Source: CAZTGZ01 sp044339595
Lineage (GTDB): Bacteria > Bacteroidota > Bacteroidia > NS11-12g > UBA9320
Reading direction: 5' to 3'
DNA: 47,335 nucleotides
Assembly (NCBI GenBank): GCA_044339595.1
Contig: JBIIVF010000004.1
Span: forward strand, 1-47,335
Position 1 is the stretch's first letter. Each line of letters begins with the position of its first letter. This document shows, in pieces, positions 34,765 to 42,733 of this stretch. The translations under genes and the position numbers were made by a program. A model generated the notes under the pieces. That model searched no databases and was not told where the DNA came from. It saw only the letters and a program-made list of their open reading frames with translations.

Positions 34765-35439
34765 TGTTATAAAAACCGGTTTCACATATTCCGGCTCGAA
34801 ATAAGCGAGGTCTTCAAATTGTTGGCGGTCATATAAATTCATGGCGAGTTCTCCCATTTGAAGGGCAGTAGGCGCAACATCAGGGTTAAAACGGGCATTT
34901 GGATGAATGCATTGTGCCTGCCATTTGGTGGCCCCGTTGCCAATGAAATAAACCACTCCTTTTTCTAGTGCATCGGCGCAGCTATCGGGTGTTAAAATGA
35001 GTGGATGGGGCGCTTGTAACGCTTCGCCATAAGGGCTGTAGATCCCGGTATAAACTTCGTTTCTGCGCGCGTCAATCATGGGAATAACGGCGGATGTTTC
35101 TGCAGGATATTGGGAAGAAATGGCCATCAGCTGCAGGGTAGAAACTGCGATCAATGCTGCTCCTGTGGCATGGCAGATGCCTTTGGCTGCCGATACTCCG
35201 ATGCGCAATCCGGTGTACGAACCAGGGCCCTTGCTCACGGCAACGCCTTTGAGTTGAGGGAAATCGATTCGGGCTTCTTTCATCACTTCATCGATCAGCA
35301 GAAATAATACGGCAGCATGGGCGTTGGGCTCGAGATGTTCTCGGGAAGCCAACATCTGATTTCGATCAAACAGGGCTGCGGAACAAATGGCGCCAGTGGT
35401 CTCTATGCATAAGATCGGTGTCAATAGGAGATGCCCCAT
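34756..35439 (-). CDS. tsaB: tRNA threonylcarbamoyladenosine biosynthesis protein TsaB
   Basis: 227 aa, the normal length. It has the ASKHA-fold start ILCIETTGAICSAAL and the family motif VSKGPGSYTGLRIGVSAAKG (residues ~63-82). TsaB scaffolds TsaD and TsaE for t6A37 modification of ANN-decoding tRNAs. It is the last gene of the seven-gene minus-strand operon; its start overlaps the end of the Mpo1-like gene by 19 bp. The stop codon falls in a heptanucleotide repeat. Confidence 0.95.
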   Translation of the reverse strand: MGHLLLTPILCIETTGAICSAALFDRNQMLASREHLEPNAHAAVLFLLIDEVMKEARIDFPQLKGVAVSKGPGSYTGLRIGVSAAKGICHATGAALIAVSTLQLMAISSQYPAETSAVIPMIDARRNEVYTGIYSPYGEALQAPHPLILTPDSCADALEKGVVYFIGNGATKWQAQCIHPNARFNPDVAPTALQMGELAMNLYDRQQFEDLAYFEPEYVKPVFITGG

Positions 35440-35882
35440 TTGCGAAGGATAAAATGTAACAACCAGGCCGGACCAATCAAGAGAAATTGGAGGTCTTTGA
35501 GAAAGGATGGCTTCTTACCTTCAATTTGATGTCCGCGGAACTGACCGATCCAGGCCAATGCGAATAAAATAACAGATATTAGGGGTAGATTGAGTTCTGA
35601 ATAAAACATCAAGAGGTTTAGCCAAATCATGAAACCCATAATGAGGGCAAAGCCAATAAACATGACGAACGACAAGCGGATATAAAAAATCAATGCTCCC
35701 ACGTAAACGACGCTTGCCCAATTGAAAACCAGTGATTTTTCGAAACCCGGAAATGGAATAGACATCAACAATCCAATGAGGCTGAACATAATGGTGGGTA
35801 CACAAATCCAATGAATCAGTTTGTTGGTCGGGTTTTGGTGGCTGATGGCGTATTCATCGAGCCATTGTTGCATGGTTCTCAT
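35421..35882 (-). CDS. Mpo1-like (DUF962) membrane protein
   Basis: 153 aa with four hydrophobic segments and the DUF962 signature: HQNPTNKLIHWICVP near residue 15, WIGQFRGHQIEGKKPS near 112, and FLLIGPAWLLHF near the C-terminus. Conserved His residues suggest an iron-dependent dioxygenase like yeast Mpo1, which alpha-oxidises 2-hydroxy fatty acids; activity in bacteria is mostly untested. It is close to its neighbours in the Hdr-like operon. Confidence 0.85.
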   Translation of the reverse strand: MRTMQQWLDEYAISHQNPTNKLIHWICVPTIMFSLIGLLMSIPFPGFEKSLVFNWASVVYVGALIFYIRLSFVMFIGFALIMGFMIWLNLLMFYSELNLPLISVILFALAWIGQFRGHQIEGKKPSFLKDLQFLLIGPAWLLHFILRKWGISY

Positions 35883-35886
35883 GAGC

Positions 35887-36378
35887 TTAGGATTGCAATT
35901 TGGGTAACCATCTTGCCGCCCAGCTTTGATTCAGCGTTTTGATGTGCGATTGGCGCCATGTTCCGAGGTTGGTGATGGTGAGGTCGAGCATCGGTGATTC
36001 TTCAGACAAGGTGCCGTTCAAAATACGATCTTTCAATGCTTGTCTGCCCAGCAGTTCGATTTGATGGTCTTTCAGTATGGGAACATCCGTGCGACTGAAA
36101 AGATCGACGCCAAGATGTTTTTCAATGGCTTGAATCTCATGCACCACGCTATCGATGGAACACCCACTGGCCGGCTCGTGGCTTTCATCTACGGCCAGCA
36201 CAATCAATTGTTTGAAATCGATGGCAAATCCTGCCTTGAGCGGGGTTCCATGTGCTTTCCAGTTGGAAGTGATTTCGCTCAGGCGTGCGGTCAACCATTC
36301 GATTTCATGGTCTATAAACGCGCGATTGCTCAGGTACACCCAAATTCTGGCGCTATCGGCTAAGGTCTGAAGGTTCAT
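35887..36378 (-). CDS. conserved Bacteroidota protein often mislabelled 'ABC transporter ATPase'
   Basis: 163 aa. The sequence pattern SARIWVYLSNRAF, then WKAHGTPLKAGFAIDFKQLIVLAVDE and ASGCSIDSVVHEIQ, matches a small protein conserved across Bacteroidota. Despite the common database name it contains no Walker A or signature motif, so it is not an ABC ATPase. Its start overlaps the CCG-domain gene by 4 bp; the same adjacency to iron-sulfur genes occurs in other Bacteroidota, as I recall. Function unknown. Confidence 0.8.
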   Translation of the reverse strand: MNLQTLADSARIWVYLSNRAFIDHEIEWLTARLSEITSNWKAHGTPLKAGFAIDFKQLIVLAVDESHEPASGCSIDSVVHEIQAIEKHLGVDLFSRTDVPILKDHQIELLGRQALKDRILNGTLSEESPMLDLTITNLGTWRQSHIKTLNQSWAARWLPKLQS

Positions 36379-37172
36379 ATCAGGTCTTGTGCTTTTGCCA
36401 CGAGTTCAGCCAAATCGAGCACTTGTACATCATCTTCCCGATTGGCACTTTTTACACCGTCGCGCATCATGGTCATGCAAAACGGACAATTCGAAACGAT
36501 GATGCCTGCACCGGTTGCGATGGCTTCCTCGGCCCTTTCGGTGTTGATTTCTTTGTTCCCTTTTTCTGCTTCTTTAAACATTTGCGCTCCACCGGCCCCG
36601 CAGCACAAGCCATTGCTTCTGCATCTTTTCATTTCGGTCAGTTCAGCGTCCAGAGCCTCGAGTACTTTTCTGGGGGCTTCATAAATGGCATTGGCCCTGC
36701 CAAGATAACAACTGTCGTGATAGGTGAGTTTCTTGCCTTTGTAAGCGCCTCCGGAGAAAGCTATTTTGCCGGAGTCGATCAGCTGTTGCAAGAAAGTGGT
36801 ATGGTGTTGCACGTCATAGTTTCCACCGAGGGCGGGATATTCATTTTTGAGGGTATTGAAACAATGCGGACAGGTAGTGACAATTTTTTTGACTCCATAC
36901 GCATCGAGGGTAGCGATGTTGGTCATGGCCTGCATTTGAAACAAAAACTCATTGCCGGCTCTTTTGGCCGGATCTCCGCTGCAGGTTTCTTCGCTGCCGA
37001 GTATGGCAAAGGAAATGCCGGTATGGTGGAGGATTTTGGCAAAAGCACGGGTGATTTTCTGTGCCCTTTCATCAAAACTTCCGGCACATCCCACCCAGAA
37101 CAATACTTCCGGGGTTTGACCCATGGCCACCATGTCGGCCATCGTATTTACTTTGAATTCACTTTGATTCAT
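36375..37172 (-). CDS. (Fe-S)-binding CCG-domain protein, HdrB-like
   Basis: 265 aa with two cysteine-rich CCG regions. The first spans VGCAGSFD and later CPHCFNTLKNEYP; the second spans DSCYLGR and NGLCCGAGGAQMF, then SNCPFCMTMM. These bind a noncubane-type [4Fe-4S] cluster in HdrB of heterodisulfide reductase and occur in many respiratory and lactate/glycolate oxidase partners. Here it is probably the soluble catalytic half matching the membrane Fe-S protein at 38004. The natural electron donor and acceptor are unknown. Confidence 0.88.
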   Translation of the reverse strand: MNQSEFKVNTMADMVAMGQTPEVLFWVGCAGSFDERAQKITRAFAKILHHTGISFAILGSEETCSGDPAKRAGNEFLFQMQAMTNIATLDAYGVKKIVTTCPHCFNTLKNEYPALGGNYDVQHHTTFLQQLIDSGKIAFSGGAYKGKKLTYHDSCYLGRANAIYEAPRKVLEALDAELTEMKRCRSNGLCCGAGGAQMFKEAEKGNKEINTERAEEAIATGAGIIVSNCPFCMTMMRDGVKSANREDDVQVLDLAELVAKAQDLI

Positions 37173-37191
37173 ACTTTTTCTCTTTCTCTTT

Positions 37192-37587
37192 TCAAAAAAT
37201 ATAGCTCAATAAACTGAATACAGACAGCACCATGGCTGTCAATCCCAACATCTCTTCATAAGGAAGAATGCGGCTTCTCCAGTCTTCAATCTTCTCTATA
37301 AAACGTATATTTTGTATCAACTGTTTTAAAATTCCAATTCCTTGAATTAGGCCCAAGGCATACATCATCAGTAATTCCAGTACATATACAAACCAACCAA
37401 GATGATGTCCGAAAAGCAAATCAAACGTTCCGCCGATGGCCAGTAACAGAAGCACAAAACCCAGCAGTACTTTGAAACGACCCATGCGAATAATGGTATC
37501 CTGAAACTGCGGAAAACGCCGGGTAATTAGCGAAGCAGCCGCCAGGGCACCACTCAAAAATAGCAATATGATGGATAGTAAGAACAT
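37192..37587 (-). CDS. small membrane protein, unknown
   Basis: 131 aa with about four transmembrane segments (MFLLSIILLFLSGALAAASL, FKVLLGFVLLLLAIGG, FVYVLELLMMYALGLI, and a C-terminal LTAMVLSVFSLLSYIF) and a charged loop before the last one. No family recognised. It lies between the HAD and CCG genes with 0- and 19-bp gaps, so it is operonic and may belong to the same membrane complex. Confidence 0.7.
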   Translation of the reverse strand: MFLLSIILLFLSGALAAASLITRRFPQFQDTIIRMGRFKVLLGFVLLLLAIGGTFDLLFGHHLGWFVYVLELLMMYALGLIQGIGILKQLIQNIRFIEKIEDWRSRILPYEEMLGLTAMVLSVFSLLSYIF

Positions 37588-38007
37588 TTATTGATCGTTG
37601 AAGACTTCGATTTCAGCCTGTGTGCGTATGAGGTCGGTAAATTTGCCGTTGTATCGGGTGGCTTTCACCAAATGGTTGTCAATCCAGTGATAATTGCCTC
37701 CTCTGGGCTTGTTCATGAGCACATAATGATATTTGAAGCCATTTTGTTGGAGCCATGTTTCTGTGATCTCGCGAAGATTCTCGGTGCGAGAGGTAAAAAA
37801 AGTAATCACAGGTCCTTCATCGTACCATTTATTGCAAAATTCGAGGGCGTCGGGGTATGGAACAGCGGTGACCATTCTTTCCGGCTCTTCGTTGGGCACG
37901 TCGTCGCATATGGTGCCATCAATGTCTATCAAATAATTTTTGATTTCAGAAGGCAAGACCGGACTCAGGGCTTTTCCGTTTTCTATGATCGTTTTTAGCT
38001 CCTTCAT
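37588..38007 (-). CDS. HAD-superfamily hydrolase-like protein
   Basis: 139 aa. The N-terminal LIDIDGTICDD (DxD at residues 28 and 30) is the HAD motif I, FFTSRTENLRE supplies motif II, and YHWIDNHLVKATRYNG lies near the end. A clear motif IV DD pair is missing, so activity is uncertain. Database entries for relatives in Bacteroidota often read 'phosphoheptose isomerase', which the sequence does not support. It overlaps the membrane Fe-S gene by 4 bp. Confidence 0.75.
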   Translation of the reverse strand: MKELKTIIENGKALSPVLPSEIKNYLIDIDGTICDDVPNEEPERMVTAVPYPDALEFCNKWYDEGPVITFFTSRTENLREITETWLQQNGFKYHYVLMNKPRGGNYHWIDNHLVKATRYNGKFTDLIRTQAEIEVFNDQ

Positions 38008-39290
38008 GCTTGTTCGTTGATCCAGTTAGCGCGATCTGATGGGGAGAATTGCCATGGGGCGCCGTTGTTTTCCAGATTGGTAAACATGCCGTTTAATTCA
38101 GAAGGAGCTTCTGATTTTTCCATCACCAGGTATTGACGCATGCCCATGATGATTTCAACCGGACTAATGTTCACCGGACAAGCCTCTACGCAGGCGTTGC
38201 AAGTGGTGCAGGCCCATAATTCTTCGGCAGTAATATAATCGTGCAGGCTTTTGCCGTCGTTTGCTTCTTGTTTGAGGTCAAGGCGATGTCCGATTTCTTC
38301 GAGACGGTCGCGGGTGTCCATCATGATTTTTCGGGGGGATAATTTTTTACCGGTAATATTGGCCGGACAGGCAGAGGAGCATCGCCCGCATTCGGTGCAG
38401 GTGTAGGCATCCATGAGGTTTTTCCAGGTGAGGTCTTGAACATCCTTCACACCAAAACTCGAAGGAGGGACGTATCCATCAGGTGGTTGCGCGGATGGGT
38501 CGAGCATCAGCTTCACTTCGGTGGTCACGGCTTCATTGGATGCGAAATATCCCGGTGGGTTCAGTCGTGAATACCAGGTATTCGGGAATGCCATGATGAT
38601 ATGGAAATGCTTGCTGAAGGGCAGATAATTTAAAAACAGGAATATGCCGATGATATGTCCCCACCAGGCCACTCTTTCTATGGTATGCAGAGAGGTATCT
38701 GAAAATCCGGAGAATATACCGGCAAACAGCGAACTAATCGGCATGGAGGCGGATTCTTGAAGGGGTCGATCGGTGGCATTCATCACCAACAGGGCAGACA
38801 TGAGCACAATTTCGATGATCAGAATCACGGTGGCATCTTTTCTGGGCCATCCGTTGATTTCGGGCGCATTGAGTCGTGGAATTCTTTGCACATAACGGCG
38901 GGTGAGAAAAAATACACAAGCTATTAAAACCAGGACTGCGAGGATTTCAAAAAATCCGATGGTGATGGTATAGAGTGTTCCAAGGTAAGGCATGAAGAAC
39001 CGGTGCGTGCCGGCGAGTCCATCGATGATAATTTCGAGCACTTCGATGTTGATGAGGATAAAACCCACATACACAATCAGGTGCAGAAAAGCCGGGATGG
39101 GTTTGGTGGTCATTTTACTTTGTCCGAAGGCCACTCGGAACATGGTTTTCCATCTTTCCGATTTTCGATCGGTGAGATCAAGGTCTTTTCCAAGGAAGAT
39201 ATTTCGACGGATGCGGCCCGTATTTCTGGCAAAGAAGTATACCGCGATACCAAAGGCGAGTAGAAAAATGATTTGTGGTACGAAGGACAT
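38004..39290 (-). CDS. membrane-bound (Fe-S)-binding electron-transfer protein (HdrC/DsrM-like)
   Basis: 428 aa from the ATG at 39290; a TTG at 39317 is in frame but overlaps the promoter's -7 element. The first ~240 residues hold about five or six transmembrane segments with conserved His, like the NarI/DsrM haem-binding subunit. The C-terminal part has two [4Fe-4S] motifs, CTECGRCSSACP and CTTCNACVEACP, each followed by I-x2-I/M helices. It probably moves electrons between the quinone pool and the CCG-domain protein four genes downstream in the same operon. The redox partner is unknown. Confidence 0.87.
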   Translation of the reverse strand: MSFVPQIIFLLAFGIAVYFFARNTGRIRRNIFLGKDLDLTDRKSERWKTMFRVAFGQSKMTTKPIPAFLHLIVYVGFILINIEVLEIIIDGLAGTHRFFMPYLGTLYTITIGFFEILAVLVLIACVFFLTRRYVQRIPRLNAPEINGWPRKDATVILIIEIVLMSALLVMNATDRPLQESASMPISSLFAGIFSGFSDTSLHTIERVAWWGHIIGIFLFLNYLPFSKHFHIIMAFPNTWYSRLNPPGYFASNEAVTTEVKLMLDPSAQPPDGYVPPSSFGVKDVQDLTWKNLMDAYTCTECGRCSSACPANITGKKLSPRKIMMDTRDRLEEIGHRLDLKQEANDGKSLHDYITAEELWACTTCNACVEACPVNISPVEIIMGMRQYLVMEKSEAPSELNGMFTNLENNGAPWQFSPSDRANWINEQA

Positions 39291-39314
39291 AAGCGAAATG
39301 GGATTCGTAAGGTT

Positions 39315-39322
39315 CAAACCTA
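39315..39322 (-). promoter_or_regulatory. -7 element for the Hdr-like/tsaB operon
   Basis: On the minus strand TAGGTTTG matches TAnnTTTG, 25 bp before the ATG at 39290, which helps choose that start. Confidence 0.5.
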
Positions 39323-39415
39323 ATCAAAAACAGTCAAAAATGAAGGAAGGTTTGTTGCGTGATGTGTTAGTTTTATCAACAGAAAAGAAGAAACGTCAAA
39401 GAATGCATCATTTTT

Positions 39416-39446
39416 TTTGAAAATGAAAAATTTGAGGTATTTTTGC
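39416..39446 (+). promoter_or_regulatory. full Bacteroidota promoter for tRNA-Phe
   Basis: TTTG (39416-39419), exactly 19 bp, then TATTTTTG (39439-39446): a perfect TTTG-N19-TAnnTTTG arrangement, about 43 bp before the tRNA. It is the strongest promoter match in the window. Confidence 0.8.
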
Positions 39447-39488
39447 ACTCCGTTTTTGAACCGAGAGAACGGAAAGTCTTGAAAATCA

Positions 39489-39561
39489 GGTGCGGTAGCT
39501 CAGTCGGTAGAGCAAAGGACTGAAAATCCTTGTGTCGGGGGTTCGATTCCCTCCCGCACCA
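39489..39561 (+). tRNA. tRNA-Phe (GAA)
   Basis: A complete cloverleaf: acceptor GGTGCGG/CCGCACC, D-arm with GCTCAGTCGGTAGAGC, anticodon stem AAGGA/TCCTT with loop CTGAAAA (anticodon GAA), variable loop GTGTC, T-arm loop TTCGATT, discriminator A. The 3' CCA is not encoded. It is followed by an intrinsic terminator. Confidence 0.97.
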
Positions 39562-39578
39562 CACTAAAGCAGAGAAAG

Positions 39579-39602
39579 CCCCAACATCGTTGGGGTTTTT
39601 TT
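39579..39602 (+). terminator. intrinsic terminator of tRNA-Phe
   Basis: Stem CCCCAAC/GTTGGGG with an ATC loop followed by seven T's. Confidence 0.9.
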
Positions 39603-39752
39603 GTCTAATGCATCTCCGGGCTTTCACGCTTTAGTGCGCTGCCCCACCCCACAGATTGCGTTTAGGTTGAAGATTTGGACTGAAATGTCAATGATATGTT
39701 GTGATTTTTTAACTTTTTGCACAGCGTAGTACCGCTCCGAAGGCAGGGGAAA

Positions 39753-39830
39753 AGATGAAACGATGAAGCGATTTAACGATGTAATGATGAAGCGATGTAA
39801 TGATGAAGCGATGAAACGATTGAAGGATGA
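39753..39830. repeat. GATGAAGCGATG repeat tract, copy C
   Basis: Same units as 29044-29160 and 34421-34471, but without the neighbouring CATCGGGG hairpin repeat. Confidence 0.7.
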
Positions 39831-39906
39831 CTATGATTCCAAAACGTTGCCCCTTCGAGTAGCGACGCATGGCAAAGTGGTAGGGGCTTATCGAGAAGCA
39901 AATCCC

Positions 39907-39955
39907 ATTGTCTGAACCAAGATTTTTTTAAGATGAAAGGATTAGGAAGATTTTT
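39907..39955. repeat. 49-bp direct repeat, copy 1
   Basis: It begins ATTGTCTGAACCAAGATT and matches 40041-40089 at all but about one position. A diverged relative lies at 23433-23475. Confidence 0.75.
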
Positions 39956-40040
39956 CGTTATTCGCTAATCGTTGTTCGTTGCTCACCTGAGGCTGTACAA
40001 AATCAAACTACTACCTTGTGCCTAATAGCTTATACCTCCT

Positions 40041-40089
40041 ATTGTCTGAACCAAGATTTTTTTAAGATGAAAGGATTAGCAAGATTTTT
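40041..40089. repeat. 49-bp direct repeat, copy 2
   Basis: Near-identical to 39907-39955, same strand, 134 bp apart. Confidence 0.75.
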
Positions 40090-40132
40090 TTAATTCATCT
40101 GCCCTATTCAGTCATTCATAATTCATAATTTT

Positions 40133-40165
40133 CACCTTGTACCTAGCGCCTAGCCCATTTACCTC
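40133..40165. repeat. heptanucleotide repeat cluster
   Basis: Heptads CCTTGTA, CCTAGCG, CCTAGCC in tandem. Same family as 34741, 40009, 40370 and 43880. Confidence 0.5.
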
Positions 40166-40369
40166 AAAATCATTACATCGTTACAAGGCAAAAAGTCTGA
40201 ATCTCAGATTAAACGGATTAATGGATTACGCGGAGGGGAATTATACATAACTTCTTGATTTCATCTTCTAATCGAATCGTCGTTAATTTACTCCATGCAT
40301 CATTCAATCACTTCAACGCCTCAAAATCACTGCATCGCTACATCATTCATGACCATGTCATCGAAATTT

Positions 40370-40403
40370 CCCCTAGCCCCTAGTCCGTAGTACCTAGTCC
40401 AAC
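40370..40403. repeat. heptanucleotide repeat cluster next to a gene end
   Basis: Heptads CCTAGCC, CCTAGTC, CGTAGTA, CCTAGTC, ending 5 bp from the stop of the nucleoid-associated gene. Confidence 0.5.
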
Positions 40404-40407
40404 AAAA

Positions 40408-41454
40408 TCATCCCTCCTGCTCATAATAAATCTTATAAAACTTCCTGCCATCGCCATCCACGCCTTTTTCGATCATGTTTCGGTTGCCGTGGATATAAAC
40501 ATGGAAATTCTTATCGAGTTTTAAGACGCTTTTGAATACCCTCGATTGCTTTTTTACGGCTTCATCCGAAATGTCGAATTTCTCATCCAGATAAACGTCG
40601 TGGGTTTCGCGGTAATCTTTATCAAAGGCTTTGAAACTTTCTATCAAATCAGGTTGCTGAAATACTTCGTTTTGGAAATTTTCTAATTCAAACGACTCGT
40701 TGTTTTTGAAGTATTCCATCGAACGGTTGAGCATGTCGATTTGGACGGTTTTGTCGGCTTCAAAAACTTCCGGCACCCGATCGGTCACAAATTTGCGGGT
40801 CATTTGCAGAAAGTCGCGTGTTTGATGAAATCCATCATGACAAGGTTGAATCATCAAAAACTGATCTTTCCAATATTGGGCTTCGCTGCCTTTGTTCGAT
40901 CGATCGGTTACAAAAACTTTGAAGCCATCTGCGGCATCCATATTCATAATCAGACAACCTTTGTCGAGCTTGTCCATTTCAATGCCTTCCTGATAGGCAA
41001 TATCAAATCCATCCATTCTTTCATCGAACTGCAAAAAGTAGTCTTTGTGTTCCACTTTAAATAACCCGATGGCATCCGTCGATTGATCTTCGAAATGCAG
41101 ATTCGACAGGTGCATCACCATAAAATCGCCTTCTTTGATCTGCGGATGTGCGGTGTTTTCAAACAGCAACTGAGCCAATTTTACCGACAGGATATGCGCA
41201 CTGCTTCCACCCTGAAAGAACTCGGAAATCAGTTGATACACCGGATTCAACCCAACATCGCCGGTAGCAGAAAAGAATTGATACATGCCGGGCTGGGCCA
41301 AGGGGGGCAACGCAAATTGTAGCAACCAATGCTGCAACTGCCCGTCCTGAACCGGGGAAGGCTGTTTTGAAAGTTTCAGGTTGCCTCCGTTCACCTTGTT
41401 GCCGATGTGATGAATAGAAAGGCTTTCTATGCCGGCTTCCTGAAAATCAAACAT
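40408..41454 (-). CDS. nucleoid-associated protein (NA37/YejK family)
   Basis: 348 aa, the family's usual length. FDFQEAGIESLSIHHIGNKV at the N-terminus, FAHILS-like SSAHILSVKLAQLLFE in the middle, and IKEGDFMVMHLSNLHFED followed by ALGLFK-like DAIGLFKVEHKD are characteristic of the 37-kDa nucleoid-associated proteins (YejK/NdpA). They bind DNA in the nucleoid; the precise role is unknown. It starts 15 bp after the yebC stop, so the pair is probably co-transcribed. Confidence 0.8.
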   Translation of the reverse strand: MFDFQEAGIESLSIHHIGNKVNGGNLKLSKQPSPVQDGQLQHWLLQFALPPLAQPGMYQFFSATGDVGLNPVYQLISEFFQGGSSAHILSVKLAQLLFENTAHPQIKEGDFMVMHLSNLHFEDQSTDAIGLFKVEHKDYFLQFDERMDGFDIAYQEGIEMDKLDKGCLIMNMDAADGFKVFVTDRSNKGSEAQYWKDQFLMIQPCHDGFHQTRDFLQMTRKFVTDRVPEVFEADKTVQIDMLNRSMEYFKNNESFELENFQNEVFQQPDLIESFKAFDKDYRETHDVYLDEKFDISDEAVKKQSRVFKSVLKLDKNFHVYIHGNRNMIEKGVDGDGRKFYKIYYEQEG

Positions 41455-41469
41455 GTAGATGAGATAAAT

Positions 41470-42180
41470 TTATGATTTGATGTTATGAAAAACGTTTTGT
41501 ACGTCTTCATCTTCTTCTAAACGATCGATCAGTTTGTTTACTTCTTCCAATTGTTCCGGTGTCAGTTCTACAAACATATTGGGAATGCGCTCCTTATCTA
41601 CTGAAATGATGGTGATTCCTTGTTCTTCGAGTCCTTTTTGCATGTTGCCAAAATCGGTGAAGGCCGTGTAAACGAGTGTTTCGTCTTCCACCTGTTCAAT
41701 TTCTTCGAGCCCGTAATCAATCAATTGCAGTTCCAGATCTTCAAGATTTTGACCTGCCGGGTCTATTTTGAAGATGCATTTGCGATCAAAAATATAATCG
41801 AGTGAACCGGTTTTGATCAGTTCGCCGTTGTTGCGATTAAAGGGAACCCGAATATTGGCCACCGTTCGGGTAGGGTTGTCGGTCGCAGTTTCGATGATGA
41901 TGCTCACATTGTAAGGACCTTTGCCTTCATACACCACTTCCTGGTAGTCTTTAGAATCTTTGTTCGAAGCGCGTTGTATGGCCGCTTCTACGCGGTCTTT
42001 GGGCATATTTTCTGCCTTGGCGTTTTGCACTGCCACCCTGAGTCTGGGATTGTTTTCAGGATCCGGGCCACCCTGTTTTACGGCCATGGCAATTTCTTTC
42101 CCGATGCGGGTAAAGGTTACGGCCATTTTGCCCCAGCGTTTCATTTTTCTCGCTTTTCTGAATTCAAATGCTCTTCCCAT
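41470..42180 (-). CDS. yebC: YebC/PmpR-family protein
   Basis: 236 aa from the ATG at 42180, where the conserved start MGRAFEFRKARKMKRWGKMA begins; the frame is open 43 codons upstream without conservation. It also has GGPDPENNPRLR, AKAENMPKDRVEAAIQRA and a C-terminal acidic domain. The family includes a transcription regulator (PmpR) and, more recently described, a ribosome-associated factor relieving stalls; which applies here is unclear. Confidence 0.93.
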   Translation of the reverse strand: MGRAFEFRKARKMKRWGKMAVTFTRIGKEIAMAVKQGGPDPENNPRLRVAVQNAKAENMPKDRVEAAIQRASNKDSKDYQEVVYEGKGPYNVSIIIETATDNPTRTVANIRVPFNRNNGELIKTGSLDYIFDRKCIFKIDPAGQNLEDLELQLIDYGLEEIEQVEDETLVYTAFTDFGNMQKGLEEQGITIISVDKERIPNMFVELTPEQLEEVNKLIDRLEEDEDVQNVFHNIKS

Positions 42181-42501
42181 GATGTGCGTGTTTAAACTGC
42201 CGCGAATTTCGTGATTTTTCACAAATGTGAGTTCAAAATTCAGGGTTGTCTTTGATAAAAAAAGGCGCTGATTTGGGTTGAAAGTTGAAATGATGCCAAG
42301 TTTCTCCATATCCTTACAAAAAAATGTTCATCACGCATAGAATTGTAAAGTACAGATAATTAGGTGTATAAAAAAATACCATGGGTCAGATGCACCGATT
42401 TTGGTCTTTGATTGCGTTGTATACATCCGATGGTTGATAGGATAATTGTCTAAAAAAAATATATTCGCGGAAATTTAGAATAGCACTTAATCAGATTAAA
42501 T
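42181..42501. other. divergent intergenic region between yebC and the DUF2795 gene
   Basis: 320 bp with no supported gene. A TATATTCG near 42460 is a weak -7-like match for the plus-strand gene. Nothing else recognised. Confidence 0.5.
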
Positions 42502-42723
42502 ATGTATTGGACACTAGAACTTGCTTCTTATTTAGATGATGCTCCGTGGCCTGCGAGCAAAGATGAATTGATTGATTATGCCATCAGAAGTGGCGCTCCG
42601 CTCGAAGTGGTAGAAAATCTGCAGGAACTCGAAGATGATGGTGAACCCTTTGAATCCATCGAAGAGGTATGGTCTGATTATCCCACTACCGACGACTATT
42701 TCTTCAACGAAGACGAACTGTAA
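42502..42723 (+). CDS. DUF2795 small acidic protein
   Basis: 73 aa, strongly acidic. LASYLDDAPWPASKDELIDYAIRSGAPLEVVENLQEL is the DUF2795 pattern (a short helical domain with P-A-xK-x-L-x2-A-x3-G-A-P), followed by an acidic tail with EVWSDYPTTDDYFF. Such proteins are common in Bacteroidota and of unknown function. It is convergent with the transglycosylase gene, 10 bp apart. Confidence 0.85.
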   Translation: MYWTLELASYLDDAPWPASKDELIDYAIRSGAPLEVVENLQELEDDGEPFESIEEVWSDYPTTDDYFFNEDEL

Positions 42724-42733
42724 CCTCCTTAGG

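Larger units (their letters stand above)
39603..40407. other. 800-bp non-coding, repeat-packed gap
   Basis: No gene is supported. It contains a GATGAAG tract, two 49-bp direct repeats, three heptad-repeat clusters (near 40009, 40133 and 40370) and reversed GATG-type units near 40155 and 40330. It looks like a sink for dispersed repeats next to the tRNA. Confidence 0.7.

Noticed and set aside
35887..36378. ABC transporter ATPase annotation
   Set aside because: No Walker A, signature or Walker B motif is present; the name used in databases for this family is not supported by sequence.
36387..37217. A long plus-strand frame (276 aa) opposite the CCG-domain gene
   Set aside because: It is a shadow of the real gene on the other strand, with no motifs and low plausibility.
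37588..38007. Phosphoheptose isomerase annotation
   Set aside because: The sequence has HAD motifs (DIDGT) and none of the SIS-domain features of GmhA.
39376..39627. A minus-strand frame over tRNA-Phe with a CGRESNPRHKDFQSFALPTELP-like product
   Set aside because: It is the antisense translation of the tRNA, a well-known spurious ORF type.
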